Below are positions 32,693-42,470 of a stretch of 64,000 bases of DNA, one piece after another. A program made the translations under genes and the position numbers. The stretch lies in assembly GCA_029558315.1 (NCBI GenBank), contig JAKQFQ010000334.1, positions 1 to 64,000 on the forward strand. Direction: 5' to 3'. This DNA comes from Bacillota bacterium. Lineage in GTDB: Bacteria; Bacillota; Clostridia; Lachnospirales; Lachnospiraceae. Below the pieces are notes generated by a model, which worked only from the letters and a program-made list of their open reading frames with translations, was not told the origin of the DNA and ran no database searches. The first letter of the stretch is position 1, and each line of letters opens with the position of its first letter.

Positions 32693-34891
32693 TTGAAAGA
32701 GAAGAAAAAACAACCACAATTTAAAATATTTATGAAGAACAAATTAGTAGTATTCTCCGGGGCGATACTGCTAATTTTTGTGTTATTGGCAGTGCGTCTG
32801 ACTGTTATAGGAAGAGATAACGGAGAACAGTATAAAAAACAGGTTCTTTCACAACAGGAGTATGACAGTGTGACAATTCCTTATCAGAGAGGTGCAATCA
32901 TGGACCGAAACGGAACGATGCTTGCATATAGCGGAAAGGTTTATAATATTATCCTGGACTCTAAGCTGATGAGAAGCAATACAGAAACACTTGAACCAAC
33001 ACTGGCAGCCCTGAATTCCTGCTTTGGACTGGATATTGGAGAAGTGCGTGGCTACATTACAGAGAATCCGGATTCCCGTTATCATATTCTGTTAAAACAG
33101 CTTAATTATGATGATATTCAAACTTATATTGAATTAAGGGACAGTGAGGAGAGTCAGATTAATCCATCCGGAATCTGGTTTGAGGAGGAGTATAAGAGGC
33201 AGTATCCATATGGAACGCTGGCTTGTGATGCGATTGGCTTTACAACAAAGGATGGAATCGGACAGTATGGACTTGAAGAGTACTATAATGACATCTTGTC
33301 CGGAAGTAATGGAAGAGAGTATGGTTATCTGCTGGATGATAATGCGTTGGAGAGAACGATTATTCCTGCGGAAAATGGAGATACTCTTGTTACAACAATA
33401 GATGCCTATATCCAGGGAATTGTGGAAGAAAATATCCTGGTCTTTAACCAGGAACATGCCAATGAATACCGAGAAGGGGAAATGGGATCAGATAATACCG
33501 GTGTTATTATTATGGACATTGATACCGGTGAGATTCTTGCGATGGCAAGCTTTCCAAACTATAATCTAAATGATCCTTATGACCTGACGGCATATTATTC
33601 CGAACAGGATATTGCCACAATGCAGGAGGAAGACACCTATTATTCAACACTGCAGGGATTGTGGAAGAACTTCTGTATTTCTGAGTCTTATGAACCCGGT
33701 AGTGTATGTAAGACATTTACTGTTGCGGCGGCGCTGGATTGTGGAGTAATCCATGATGGCGATAGCTTTTATTGCGGCGGATTCCTGCAATTTGGCGAAG
33801 GAGATCATGCGGTTACAATACGTTGCCATAATCGTTATGGAGAAGGGGAACTGACTGTAAAACAGGCATTGGAACAGTCCTGCAACGTATGCCTGATGCA
33901 GATTGGACAGAAAATGGGACAGAGTACATTTCTTGAGTACCTTAACAATTTTAATTTTGGTTTAAAAACAAATATAGATCTGACCGGTGAAATGCGAACC
34001 TCTTCTCTTGTGTTTACGGAAGAAACGATGGGGGTTACAGAGCTTGCAACTTCAACCTTTGGACAGGGATATAATGTTACCATGATACAGACGATTACCG
34101 CATTTTGCTCTCTGATTAATGGTGGTTATTATTATCAGCCACATATGGTTAGTCAGATTGTGGATGAAAATGGTGCTGTAGTAGATAATATTGAGCCGGT
34201 GCTGCTTCGCCAGGTGGTTTCAGAAAGTGTTTCTGCCTTGATGAGAGATTACTGTATCGGAGTTGTGCAGGAAGGTACCGGTACTTACTCAAGACCGGCA
34301 GGCTACATGATTGGCGGAAAGACCGGTACGGCAGAAACCTCTGGTGACGGTAAGCAGAATTATGTAGTATCCTTTATGGGATTTGCACCTGCACAGGATC
34401 CACAGATTGCGATCTACATTGTTATTGACAGGCCGAATACCGCTGCGCAGGATACAGCAACCAGATATGCATGTCTGTTGTGCCGTTCAATTCTGACGGA
34501 TGTACTTCCCTATTTACATGTTTTTATGACCGAGGAGTTAAGCGAAGAGGAAGAACAGGAATTGCTCGAACATGGTCAGCATGTGCCGACAGTTTCGCAA
34601 AATGGAGTTTCTGATAATGCAGTATCAGGAAATGATGTGTCCGGAAATTCAACATCAGAGGATTGCGTGTCGCAGAATACAACAGATGAGAATGGAGTTC
34701 GTACAGATATCGTAATCGACCCTGAGACAGGATATGCGATTGATCCAATCAATGGAGAATTTTTAGATCCTGTGACCGGCATACCCATTGACCCGGATTC
34801 TTCTGTTTTGCAGAATGCAACGGGAGAAGATATAGGATTTGAGGAACAGAATGAAGAGGAAAATACAGAATCCGGTTTAAATTCTGAATAA
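32693..34891 (+). CDS. ftsI: Septal class B penicillin-binding protein (FtsI/PBP2B type)
   Basis: A 732-residue transpeptidase. A short cytoplasmic tail and helix (about 15-40) precede the dimerisation domain (RGAIMDRNGTMLAYSG). Catalytic motifs are complete: S337-V-C-K340 in EPGSVCKTF, SCN in LEQSCNVCL, and K543-T-G in GGKTGTAET. Unusually, about 105 residues follow the domain: an acidic stretch, a VS-N-rich stretch (NDVSGNSTSEDCVSQN), and four eight-residue units such as IDPETGYA, IDPINGEF and LDPVTGIP. Start TTG. The neighbouring spoVD is its sporulation paralogue. Confidence 0.9.
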   Translation: MKEKKKQPQFKIFMKNKLVVFSGAILLIFVLLAVRLTVIGRDNGEQYKKQVLSQQEYDSVTIPYQRGAIMDRNGTMLAYSGKVYNIILDSKLMRSNTETLEPTLAALNSCFGLDIGEVRGYITENPDSRYHILLKQLNYDDIQTYIELRDSEESQINPSGIWFEEEYKRQYPYGTLACDAIGFTTKDGIGQYGLEEYYNDILSGSNGREYGYLLDDNALERTIIPAENGDTLVTTIDAYIQGIVEENILVFNQEHANEYREGEMGSDNTGVIIMDIDTGEILAMASFPNYNLNDPYDLTAYYSEQDIATMQEEDTYYSTLQGLWKNFCISESYEPGSVCKTFTVAAALDCGVIHDGDSFYCGGFLQFGEGDHAVTIRCHNRYGEGELTVKQALEQSCNVCLMQIGQKMGQSTFLEYLNNFNFGLKTNIDLTGEMRTSSLVFTEETMGVTELATSTFGQGYNVTMIQTITAFCSLINGGYYYQPHMVSQIVDENGAVVDNIEPVLLRQVVSESVSALMRDYCIGVVQEGTGTYSRPAGYMIGGKTGTAETSGDGKQNYVVSFMGFAPAQDPQIAIYIVIDRPNTAAQDTATRYACLLCRSILTDVLPYLHVFMTEELSEEEEQELLEHGQHVPTVSQNGVSDNAVSGNDVSGNSTSEDCVSQNTTDENGVRTDIVIDPETGYAIDPINGEFLDPVTGIPIDPDSSVLQNATGEDIGFEEQNEEENTESGLNSE

Positions 34892-34947
34892 GCATTTCCA
34901 ATTGATAATAAACTAAATAATAAACTACCGGCGAGGCACATGAAGAA

Positions 34948-36636
34948 ATGATGAAAGAGTATTACAGCCGGATATATCATAGAAAGAAAATGCTGTTTTT
35001 CTGTGAAACAGTGTTACTACTGATGATTGTTTTAGCAATTCGTTTGGGAATACTGATGCTGGCAGAGTCGGATTATTATGGGGAGCAGGCCATAGATGTT
35101 CACGAGCGTGAACGTGATATTAAGGCAGCAAGGGGAAGAATTCTGGATGTTAATGGAATTGTGCTGGCTGATAATGTAACGGTCTGTACAATATCTGTGA
35201 TTCATAGCCAGATTGAAGACTCAGAAGCCGTTATTTCGATGCTTTGTGAGGAACTTGATCTCTCGGAGGAATATGTTCGCAGAAGAGTGGAAAAATACTC
35301 TTCAATAGAACGAATTCTCAGCAATGTGGATAAATCTGTTGGAGATATCATTCGCAGTTATCATTATCCCGGAGTGAAAGTTGATGAGGACTATCGCAGA
35401 TACTATCCTTATGACGAACTTGCATCCAAAGTAATCGGTTTTACCGGTGGTGATAATCAGGGAATTATTGGATTGGAAGTTGTATATGAAGAATATCTGC
35501 ATGGGACGAATGGACAGATTCTAACTGTTACAGATGCTCATGGTTTGGAACAGGCTGCGCTTGGAGAACGAAGAAGAGAACCGATTGCAGGCAATGATCT
35601 TGTGATCAGCATGGATTTTAATATACAGATGTATGCCCAACAGCTGGCAGAACAGGCTTATCTTACCAAAGAAGCAGACAGTGTCTCTATTCTGGTTATG
35701 AACCCAAATAATGGAGAAATACTGGCTATGGTGAATGTCCCGGAGTTTTCACTAAATGATCCATTTACACTAAGCGGTGTTGCAGATCAAAACCTTTCAC
35801 AAGAGGAGCGGATGGATGCGCTAAATCAAATGTGGAGAAATGATTGTATCAATGATACGTATGAACCTGGATCTACCTTTAAGATAATTACAGCAGCAGC
35901 AGGCCTGGAAGAAGGTGTGGTAACAATGGATGACTCCTTTACCTGCCCGGGATATACAGTAGTAGAGGATCGAAGAATTCGTTGCCATAAGATTGCAGGA
36001 CATGGAACACAGACTTTTCTGGAAGCAACGATGAATTCCTGTAATCCTGTTTTTGTTGCGGTTGGCCTAAGATTGGGAATCGAGCGATATTATGACTATT
36101 TCGAGCAGTTTGGCCTGTTAAAAAAAACAGGAATAGATCTTCCGGGAGAAGCTTCAACCATTATGCATAAGGAAGAAGATATGGGGCTTGTGGAACTGGC
36201 AACGGTATCCTTTGGCCAGTCCTTTCAGATTACACCAATTCAAATGGCGGTAACCGTTTCTGAGATTATCAATGGAGGAGTACGGGTAACACCTCATTTT
36301 GGCCTTCGGACACAGGATCAGGAAGGTAATATCACACAATTCTTTACTTATCCGATGACTTCGGGAGTAGTCAGCGAACAGACTTCTGAAAGCATGAGAT
36401 ATATGCTGGAGCAGGTAGTGGCCAATGGCACGGGCAGAAATGGATATGTAGAGGGGTATTGTGTCGGCGGAAAGACGGCGACCAGTCAGACGTTGCCAAG
36501 AAGTAATGGTGTTTATATCGCCTCTTTTATTGGATTTGCACCGGCGGATAATCCGCAGGTTCTTGCACTGGCAATTATTAATCACCCACAGGGAACTTAT
36601 TATGGTGGTCAGATTGCAGCTCCTTTAGTGAGATAG
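34948..36636 (+). CDS. spoVD: Sporulation-type penicillin-binding protein SpoVD, C terminus cut by TAG
   Basis: A 562-residue class B PBP, in Bacillus needed for spore cortex synthesis. A helix is at about 17-38 and the dimerisation domain contains ARGRILDVNGIVLADN. S309-T-F-K312 is in EPGSTFKII and SCN in MNSCNPV. The third motif reads K509-T-A, not KTG. The frame stops after AAPLVR at TAG 36634-36636. The next codons in frame read LFENILPYLEEMDYN, then TAG at 36682, closely matching how such PBPs end. So about 16 residues are lost beyond the transpeptidase core. It is probably still folded. Tandem ATGs at 34948 and 34951. Confidence 0.88.
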   Translation: MMKEYYSRIYHRKKMLFFCETVLLLMIVLAIRLGILMLAESDYYGEQAIDVHERERDIKAARGRILDVNGIVLADNVTVCTISVIHSQIEDSEAVISMLCEELDLSEEYVRRRVEKYSSIERILSNVDKSVGDIIRSYHYPGVKVDEDYRRYYPYDELASKVIGFTGGDNQGIIGLEVVYEEYLHGTNGQILTVTDAHGLEQAALGERRREPIAGNDLVISMDFNIQMYAQQLAEQAYLTKEADSVSILVMNPNNGEILAMVNVPEFSLNDPFTLSGVADQNLSQEERMDALNQMWRNDCINDTYEPGSTFKIITAAAGLEEGVVTMDDSFTCPGYTVVEDRRIRCHKIAGHGTQTFLEATMNSCNPVFVAVGLRLGIERYYDYFEQFGLLKKTGIDLPGEASTIMHKEEDMGLVELATVSFGQSFQITPIQMAVTVSEIINGGVRVTPHFGLRTQDQEGNITQFFTYPMTSGVVSEQTSESMRYMLEQVVANGTGRNGYVEGYCVGGKTATSQTLPRSNGVYIASFIGFAPADNPQVLALAIINHPQGTYYGGQIAAPLVR

Positions 36637-36719
36637 TTATTTGAAAATATACTTCCTTATCTGGAGGAGATGGATTATAATTAGCAGATGGGAAATAAGT
36701 GGAAAGGTTGTAGGAAATA

Positions 36720-37676
36720 ATGAATCTGGATATGGTAATACCGGTACTATTATCTTTTGGGATCAGTGTGGTGTTAGGACCATTTGTGATTCCATTCTTG
36801 AGAAGGTTAAAGGTTGGGCAGACCGTTCGGGAGGAAGGACCCAAGACACATCTAAAGAAATCAGGAACTCCAACGATGGGGGGACTGATGATTCTTACAG
36901 CGATTGTAATCACATCAGTTTTTTATATTAAGGATTACCCTGATATTATCCCGATTCTTTTTTTGACACTGGGATTTGGATTGATTGGCTTTTTGGATGA
37001 TTATATTAAAGTGGTTCTAAAGCGCTCCATGGGGCTGAAAGCATGGCAGAAAATGTTACTTCAGCTCATTATGACTGGAATCTTTGCATTTTATGTCACA
37101 CAAGTGGCCAAAGTAGATCTTGCAATGAAGATTCCGTTTATGGATAACAAATATATTGATTTTGGCTTATGGAATATCCCACTTCTGTTTTTTGTTGTCA
37201 TAGGTACCGATACAGGCACTAATTTTACCGATGGATTAGACGGTTTGGCCAGCAGTGTAACTGTAATGGTTGCAACTTTCTTTACAGTTGTAGCGATTGG
37301 TACCGGTAGTGGAATTACACCAATTACCTGTGCAGCAGTTGGGGCTTTGCTTGGATTTTTGCTTTTTAATGTGTATCCGGCCAGTGTATTTATGGGAGAT
37401 ACCGGTTCTCTTGCGTTAGGAGGATTTGTAGCAGCATCAGCATATATGTTGAAAATGCCGCTGTTTCTATTGATTGTAGGAGCTGTTTATGTGATTGAAG
37501 TGCTCTCTGTAATTATTCAGGTATCCTATTTTAAACTGACACATGGCAAGAGAATTTTTAAAATGGCACCAATTCATCATCATTTTGAAATGTGCGGATG
37601 GTCTGAAACCAGAATTGTGACCGTGTTTACGATTGCAACAGCATTACTGTGCCTGGTTGCATTGATGGCAATCTAG
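36720..37676 (+). CDS. mraY: Phospho-MurNAc-pentapeptide transferase MraY
   Basis: A 318-residue membrane enzyme that makes lipid I from UDP-MurNAc-pentapeptide and undecaprenyl phosphate. About ten helices are visible. Signatures: GPKTHLKKSGTPTMGG, FLDDYIKV, TNFTDGLDGLASS and the histidine-rich MAPIHHHFE. GTAGGAAATA precedes the ATG. It follows the broken end of spoVD; no murF lies in between. Confidence 0.96.
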   Translation: MNLDMVIPVLLSFGISVVLGPFVIPFLRRLKVGQTVREEGPKTHLKKSGTPTMGGLMILTAIVITSVFYIKDYPDIIPILFLTLGFGLIGFLDDYIKVVLKRSMGLKAWQKMLLQLIMTGIFAFYVTQVAKVDLAMKIPFMDNKYIDFGLWNIPLLFFVVIGTDTGTNFTDGLDGLASSVTVMVATFFTVVAIGTGSGITPITCAAVGALLGFLLFNVYPASVFMGDTGSLALGGFVAASAYMLKMPLFLLIVGAVYVIEVLSVIIQVSYFKLTHGKRIFKMAPIHHHFEMCGWSETRIVTVFTIATALLCLVALMAI

Positions 37677-37714
37677 AATAGTAACCAATACAACGAGCAG
37701 GAAAGGTAGAGAAA

Positions 37715-39073
37715 ATGAATTTAACAGAAAAAAGCGTTGTGATTATGGGAGCGGGGAAGAGCGGAATAGCAGCAGCAATTTTACTTGGAAAGATTGGAGC
37801 ATATCCTGTCATTTTTGATGAAAATGAAAATCTTGAGATAGAGAAGGTTATGGAGAAAATGGAAGGAATAAAGGCAGAGATTTATTCCGGGATTCTTCCA
37901 AAGGAAGTAAAAGAGAAGTCTGTTTTACTGGTGATGAGCCCGGGAATCCCTGTAGATACACCATTTGTTGATGAATTTAAGGAGCGGGGGATACCGGTAT
38001 GGGGAGAGATAGAGCTTGCATATCAATTTGCCAAAGGTAAGATTATTGCCATTACCGGTACCAATGGAAAGACTACAACTACGGCATTAACCGGTAAAAT
38101 TATGGAAGATTATTATGGAAAATCCTTTGTGGTTGGCAATATTGGCAATCCGTATACAATGGCTGCCCTGGAAACAACCGATTCTGATGTTACGGTTGCA
38201 GAAGTAAGCAGCTTTCAGCTTGAGACGATTCAGGATTTTCATCCGCAAGTATCTGCAATTTTGAACATTACTCCGGATCATCTGAATCGACATCATACGA
38301 TGGACAATTATGTAGCATGCAAAGAAGCGGTAGCCTGTAATCAGACCAAGGAGGATACCTGCGTCTTGAATTATGAGGATGCCTATACAAGAGAATTTGG
38401 AAAAAGAACGAAGGCGCGTGCATTATATTTTTCTTCAAAACAACAATTACATCCGGGTATTTATCTTCAAGAGGAGGATATTTACTACGACGATGGTCAA
38501 CAGATTGTCAAGATAATGAATATCCATGAGATGAGACTTCTTGGAATACATAATGTTGAAAATGTGATGGCTGCATTAGGAATGGCAATTAGTTATGGGG
38601 TTCAGATGGAACACATTATTGCTTCAATAAAGGATTTTCATGCAGTTGAACATAGAATCGAGTATGTCGCAACCATTGCGGGCGTGGATTATTACAATGA
38701 TTCTAAGGGAACCAATCCGGATGCTGCCATCAAAGGAATTCAGGCAATGAACAGAAAGACAGTACTGATTGGCGGAGGATACGATAAGCAGAATACATAT
38801 GATGAATGGATTGAAAGCTTTCAGGGCAAGGTGACGTGGTTGATTCTCTTAGGGCAGACCAAAGAAGCGATTAAGGAATGTGCGACCCGTCATGGATTTG
38901 AGAATGTGATTCTTGTTAATTCACTGGAAGAAGCAGTTGATGTGGCTGCGAAGAAAGCGAAGAATGGGGAAGCAGTGTTACTTTCACCGGCATGTGCCAG
39001 TTGGGGAATGTTTCCAAATTATGAAGTAAGAGGCAATCAGTTCAAGGAACTTGTCAGGAAAATGGAGGCATAG
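37715..39073 (+). CDS. murD: UDP-MurNAc-L-alanine:D-glutamate ligase
   Basis: A 452-residue Mur ligase adding D-glutamate. An N-terminal Rossmann-like domain (VVIMGAGKSGIAAAILL) is followed by the ATP loop AITGTNGKTTTTALTG (about 112-127), EVSSFQLE and the NITPDHLNRH metal motif. The C-terminal domain contains YYNDSKGTNPDAAIKG. AGGAAAGGTAGA precedes the ATG. Ends two bases before ftsW. Confidence 0.96.
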   Translation: MNLTEKSVVIMGAGKSGIAAAILLGKIGAYPVIFDENENLEIEKVMEKMEGIKAEIYSGILPKEVKEKSVLLVMSPGIPVDTPFVDEFKERGIPVWGEIELAYQFAKGKIIAITGTNGKTTTTALTGKIMEDYYGKSFVVGNIGNPYTMAALETTDSDVTVAEVSSFQLETIQDFHPQVSAILNITPDHLNRHHTMDNYVACKEAVACNQTKEDTCVLNYEDAYTREFGKRTKARALYFSSKQQLHPGIYLQEEDIYYDDGQQIVKIMNIHEMRLLGIHNVENVMAALGMAISYGVQMEHIIASIKDFHAVEHRIEYVATIAGVDYYNDSKGTNPDAAIKGIQAMNRKTVLIGGGYDKQNTYDEWIESFQGKVTWLILLGQTKEAIKECATRHGFENVILVNSLEEAVDVAAKKAKNGEAVLLSPACASWGMFPNYEVRGNQFKELVRKMEA

Positions 39074-39075
39074 GT

Positions 39076-40224
39076 GTGGCGAAGAAAAGAACAAAATACT
39101 TTTTCGATTATACTTTGCTTCTGGTCGTATTTGCTTTATTGATTTTTGGAATGCTGATGATATTCTCGACCAGTTCATATGAGGCCAGTATGCAGGGGCA
39201 TAGTGCATATTTCTATCTTAGAAAACAGATTGTTGCAGTTGGTATTGGCCTGGGAGCAATGTTTATCATTATTTTTATGAAATCCTATTATTGGATGCGA
39301 TCAAAAGTTATCCTGGGTACGGCTGTTATTGGTTCTGTTATTTTGATGCTTTTGCTGTTTAGTCCGCTGGCATTTTCTGCCAATGGAGCAACAAGATGGC
39401 TGGATCTTAAGATAGTAAATCTTCAGCCGGCAGAAGTGGTTAAGCTGTTTATGATTGTTTTTCTGGCTGGATTTATTGCCAATGGACCAGGGAGACTTCG
39501 CGACTGGAAAGGGATTGGAGTTGCAATGGGTGTTCCCGGAGCACTTGCCATTTTGATCTGGCAGATTTCAGATAACCTTTCGAGTGCGATTATTGTATTG
39601 GGAATTGCAGGAGTTGTGGTCTTTGTTTCCACAAAGAATTACAAATGGTATCTTTTGGGAATACTTGTGGTTGCTCTGTTTGCAGGAGGATATGTACTGC
39701 TAACGATTTATCAGAGTAAGAATGGTGTTGCGATCGATTTCAGACAGGATAGAATTATTGCATGGCTTGATCCGGAGAGCTATTCCTCCGATACAGGATA
39801 TCAGACCTTACAATCGCTCTACGCGATTGGATCGGGTGGAATTCTGGGGAAAGGAATCGGAGAGAGTGTCCAGAAGCTTGGCTTCATTCCGGAAGCACAG
39901 AATGATATGATTTTCTCAATTATCTGTGAGGAATTGGGACTGGTAGGCGCCCTGGTTGTAATGGCGCTGTTTGCTCTGCTGATTTACCGTTGCCTGCTGA
40001 TTGCCGTAAATGCCAATGACTTATATAGCGCATTGCTTGTTGTCGGAGTTATGGCACATATCGCAATACAGGTTGTTTTAAATATTGCCGTTGTTACCAA
40101 TTCCATACCAAACACCGGTATTAGTCTTCCTTTTATCAGTTATGGAGGTTCTTCTGTCGTGTTTCTGTTATGTGAAATAGGAATTGTATTGCGAGTGTCC
40201 CGTTCAATAAAAGTAGAGGAATGA
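39076..40224 (+). CDS. ftsW: SEDS-family glycosyltransferase FtsW/SpoVE
   Basis: A 382-residue protein with about ten membrane helices, the SEDS polymerase partner of class B PBPs. Seen: LLVVFALLIFGMLMIFSTSS at the first helix, GATRWLDL, QPAEVVKLF, the long external loop around GIGESVQKLGFIPEAQNDM with the conserved Glu, and GISLPFISYGGSS near the end. Whether it works in division, sporulation (SpoVE) or both cannot be decided. GTG start two bases after murD. Confidence 0.93.
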   Translation: MAKKRTKYFFDYTLLLVVFALLIFGMLMIFSTSSYEASMQGHSAYFYLRKQIVAVGIGLGAMFIIIFMKSYYWMRSKVILGTAVIGSVILMLLLFSPLAFSANGATRWLDLKIVNLQPAEVVKLFMIVFLAGFIANGPGRLRDWKGIGVAMGVPGALAILIWQISDNLSSAIIVLGIAGVVVFVSTKNYKWYLLGILVVALFAGGYVLLTIYQSKNGVAIDFRQDRIIAWLDPESYSSDTGYQTLQSLYAIGSGGILGKGIGESVQKLGFIPEAQNDMIFSIICEELGLVGALVVMALFALLIYRCLLIAVNANDLYSALLVVGVMAHIAIQVVLNIAVVTNSIPNTGISLPFISYGGSSVVFLLCEIGIVLRVSRSIKVEE

Positions 40225-40308
40225 TGCACATTTTCTGGTTTGAGCTCATATATTAACATGGGTGCCTTTTGCGAGAAGGAGTGCCTGTCTAGAAAAATGT
40301 AGGATGGT

Positions 40309-41562
40309 GTGGGCTTGGATTCCATTCGGATTACTGGAAAGCAATCACTTTATGGAGAAGTAGAAATACAAGGTTCAAAAAATGCAGCGCTGCCGATTCT
40401 GGCAGCGTCCGTTTTAATTAAGGGAGAGGTTGTTCTTCACAACTGCCCAAGGATTCAGGATACTAGGCTGATGCTGCAGCTCTTAAGGCGCTTGGGTGCC
40501 CGTATCACGATAGAGGGGCATACAGTTTCCATACAAAATGAGGAGCGAGGGGCAATTGAACTTCCGAAGAAAGACGTACAGGGAATGCGTTCTTCGATTG
40601 TTTTACTTGGAGCGATGCTTGGCAGATATGGGGAAGCTGTGATATATTATCCGGGAGGCTGCGTGATCGGAGAGCGGCCCATTGATCTGCATTTGATGGC
40701 ATTACAACAACTTGGGGCTTCCATAACGATTCAGGATGATTGTATTATTGCAACTGCAAAACAGCTAACTGGTACGCATATTCATTTCCCGATTGTAAGT
40801 GTTGGAGCAACGCAGAACGCAATCCTTGCTGCCGTTTTGGCTAAGGGGACAACAGTTCTGTCCAATGCATCCAGAGAACCGGAAGTTGAAGCTTTGTGTG
40901 ATTTCCTGCGTAGTGCAGGAGCAATTATTAAGGGAGTGGGTACCAGAACACTTACGATTACAGGCAATTCACTTCATCCGGTTGTATATTCGATTCCGCC
41001 GGAGCGTATTGTCGCCGGAACTTATCTTTTAGCAGCTGCCGGTGCAGGAGGTGATATCTGTCTGACCAATGCTCCGATACAGGAACTGAATGCCCTGCTC
41101 CATGTCCTTAGTCTGATGGATTGTTTTGTACGAGTAAAAGAACAGCGCATTTATATAAAGACAGACAGGGCGCTCAGAGGTGGTATTGATGTAACAACAC
41201 AGGCTTATCCTGGATTTCCAACGGATTTGCAGCCGCAGTTAACGACTGTATTAACCAAGGCAGATGCAGACAGTTACCTGAAGGAGACGGTGTTTGAACA
41301 GAGATTTGCTTATCTGGGTGAATTGGAAAAAATGGGAGCGAATATCACGAAGCAGGAGCATGGGATTACGATACATCCAATTGCTCAACTAAAGGGAACT
41401 GTTGTTGAAGCAACAGATCTTCGTGCAGGAGCAGCGCTGGTAATTGCCGGAATTATGGCTGAGGGAGAGAGCCTTGTGAAAAAGGTATCTTTCATAGAAC
41501 GAGGATACGAAGATATCATTGGAGATTTTCAGAAACTGGGAGTAACCCTTTTTAAGGAGTAA
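40309..41562 (+). CDS. murA: UDP-GlcNAc 1-carboxyvinyltransferase MurA
   Basis: A 417-residue enzyme for the first committed step of peptidoglycan synthesis. The conserved QGSKNAALPILAAS and the catalytic cysteine in GGCVIGERPID (C118 counted from GTG) are present, so phosphoenolpyruvate adduct formation and fosfomycin sensitivity would be expected. The start is uncertain: GTG 40309, or TTG 40315 giving MDSIRITG, which resembles the family better. The preceding 84-base gap (40225-40308) shows no gene, and murG and murC are absent. Confidence 0.93.
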   Translation: MGLDSIRITGKQSLYGEVEIQGSKNAALPILAASVLIKGEVVLHNCPRIQDTRLMLQLLRRLGARITIEGHTVSIQNEERGAIELPKKDVQGMRSSIVLLGAMLGRYGEAVIYYPGGCVIGERPIDLHLMALQQLGASITIQDDCIIATAKQLTGTHIHFPIVSVGATQNAILAAVLAKGTTVLSNASREPEVEALCDFLRSAGAIIKGVGTRTLTITGNSLHPVVYSIPPERIVAGTYLLAAAGAGGDICLTNAPIQELNALLHVLSLMDCFVRVKEQRIYIKTDRALRGGIDVTTQAYPGFPTDLQPQLTTVLTKADADSYLKETVFEQRFAYLGELEKMGANITKQEHGITIHPIAQLKGTVVEATDLRAGAALVIAGIMAEGESLVKKVSFIERGYEDIIGDFQKLGVTLFKE

Positions 41563-41576
41563 CAAAAGGAGGAAGT

Positions 41577-42317
41577 ATGAGAGATTATGATACCCTGATA
41601 CATAAACAAATCATAGCCTGCGTCATACTGGGGGGTGTTGCAGCACTGCTCTTTACATTCTGGATTTTTCTTGCGAAATTTCAGGTGACCAATGTGTATG
41701 TTGAAGGGAACAAACATTATTCTGCCCAGGAAATCAGAGAAATGATTGAAGTGGGAAGATTTGGAGATAACTCGCTTTTTCTTTCCTTCAAATACAGCAA
41801 TAAGAGTATTACGGATATCCCGTTTATCGAAACGATGGACGTGGATGTCCTCGATCGTAATACCATCAAAATAACTGTTTATGAGAAAGCTCTGGCTGGA
41901 TATGTAGAATATCTGGGAAGCTATATGTATTTTGATAAGGATGGTGTGATCGTGGAGAATGCTTCGGTTCAGACCGTTGGAATTCCGTTGGTAACCGGAT
42001 TAAAGTTTGATCATTTTGTGATGTATGAACCTTTGCCGGTGGAAAATCAGGATATCTTTCAAACAATCCTAAATGTAACACAGATGCTCGAAAAATACAG
42101 TATTGTCACTGATCGGATCTATTTTGATGATGCCTATAAAATGACTTTATATTTTGGAGATGTCCGTGTTACAATGGGAGAGAATCAAATGATTGAAGAG
42201 AAAATCCAGCGTTTAGATGCAATTCTGCCACAGCTGGCGGGAAAAAGCGGGGTATTACATATGGACAATTATCAAGATGGTTCAGAGGATATAACATTTA
42301 CACTGGATGAAGAGTAG
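41577..42317 (+). CDS. divIB: Division protein DivIB/FtsQ
   Basis: A 246-residue bitopic protein: a short cytoplasmic tail, a helix at about 13-34, then the POTRA domain (FQVTNVYVEGNKHYSAQEI) and beta domain (DVDVLDRNTIKITVYEK). The C-terminal region is short. It links FtsL/DivIC with the septal synthase outside the membrane. AAAGGAGG precedes the ATG 14 bases after murA. Confidence 0.92.
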   Translation: MRDYDTLIHKQIIACVILGGVAALLFTFWIFLAKFQVTNVYVEGNKHYSAQEIREMIEVGRFGDNSLFLSFKYSNKSITDIPFIETMDVDVLDRNTIKITVYEKALAGYVEYLGSYMYFDKDGVIVENASVQTVGIPLVTGLKFDHFVMYEPLPVENQDIFQTILNVTQMLEKYSIVTDRIYFDDAYKMTLYFGDVRVTMGENQMIEEKIQRLDAILPQLAGKSGVLHMDNYQDGSEDITFTLDEE

Positions 42318-42398
42318 CGAGAGGATTGAGAATGTGGATAAATTTGACCCAACTAGTCAACGAGGTCAAAATAGAAGCAATTTTATTGATAAAATGGG

Positions 42399-42427
42399 TT
42401 GATAATTTCATTAAATAATTATATGAT
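42399..42427 (+). promoter_or_regulatory. Promoter of ftsZ
   Basis: TTGATA (42399-42404) and TATGAT (42422-42427) have a 17-base spacer. The predicted start near 42434 leaves a leader of about 35 bases to the TTG at 42471. It lies in the 153-base gap after divIB and gives ftsZ expression independent of the mraZ promoter. Confidence 0.75.
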
Positions 42428-42470
42428 ATTTTTAGATTGTCAAAATGAGAGTATTAGGAGGAGTAAGATC

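Noticed and set aside
42399-42470. Upstream TTG start for ftsZ
   Set aside because: That TTG is part of a well matched -35 box, and the strong ribosome site lies before the TTG at 42471.
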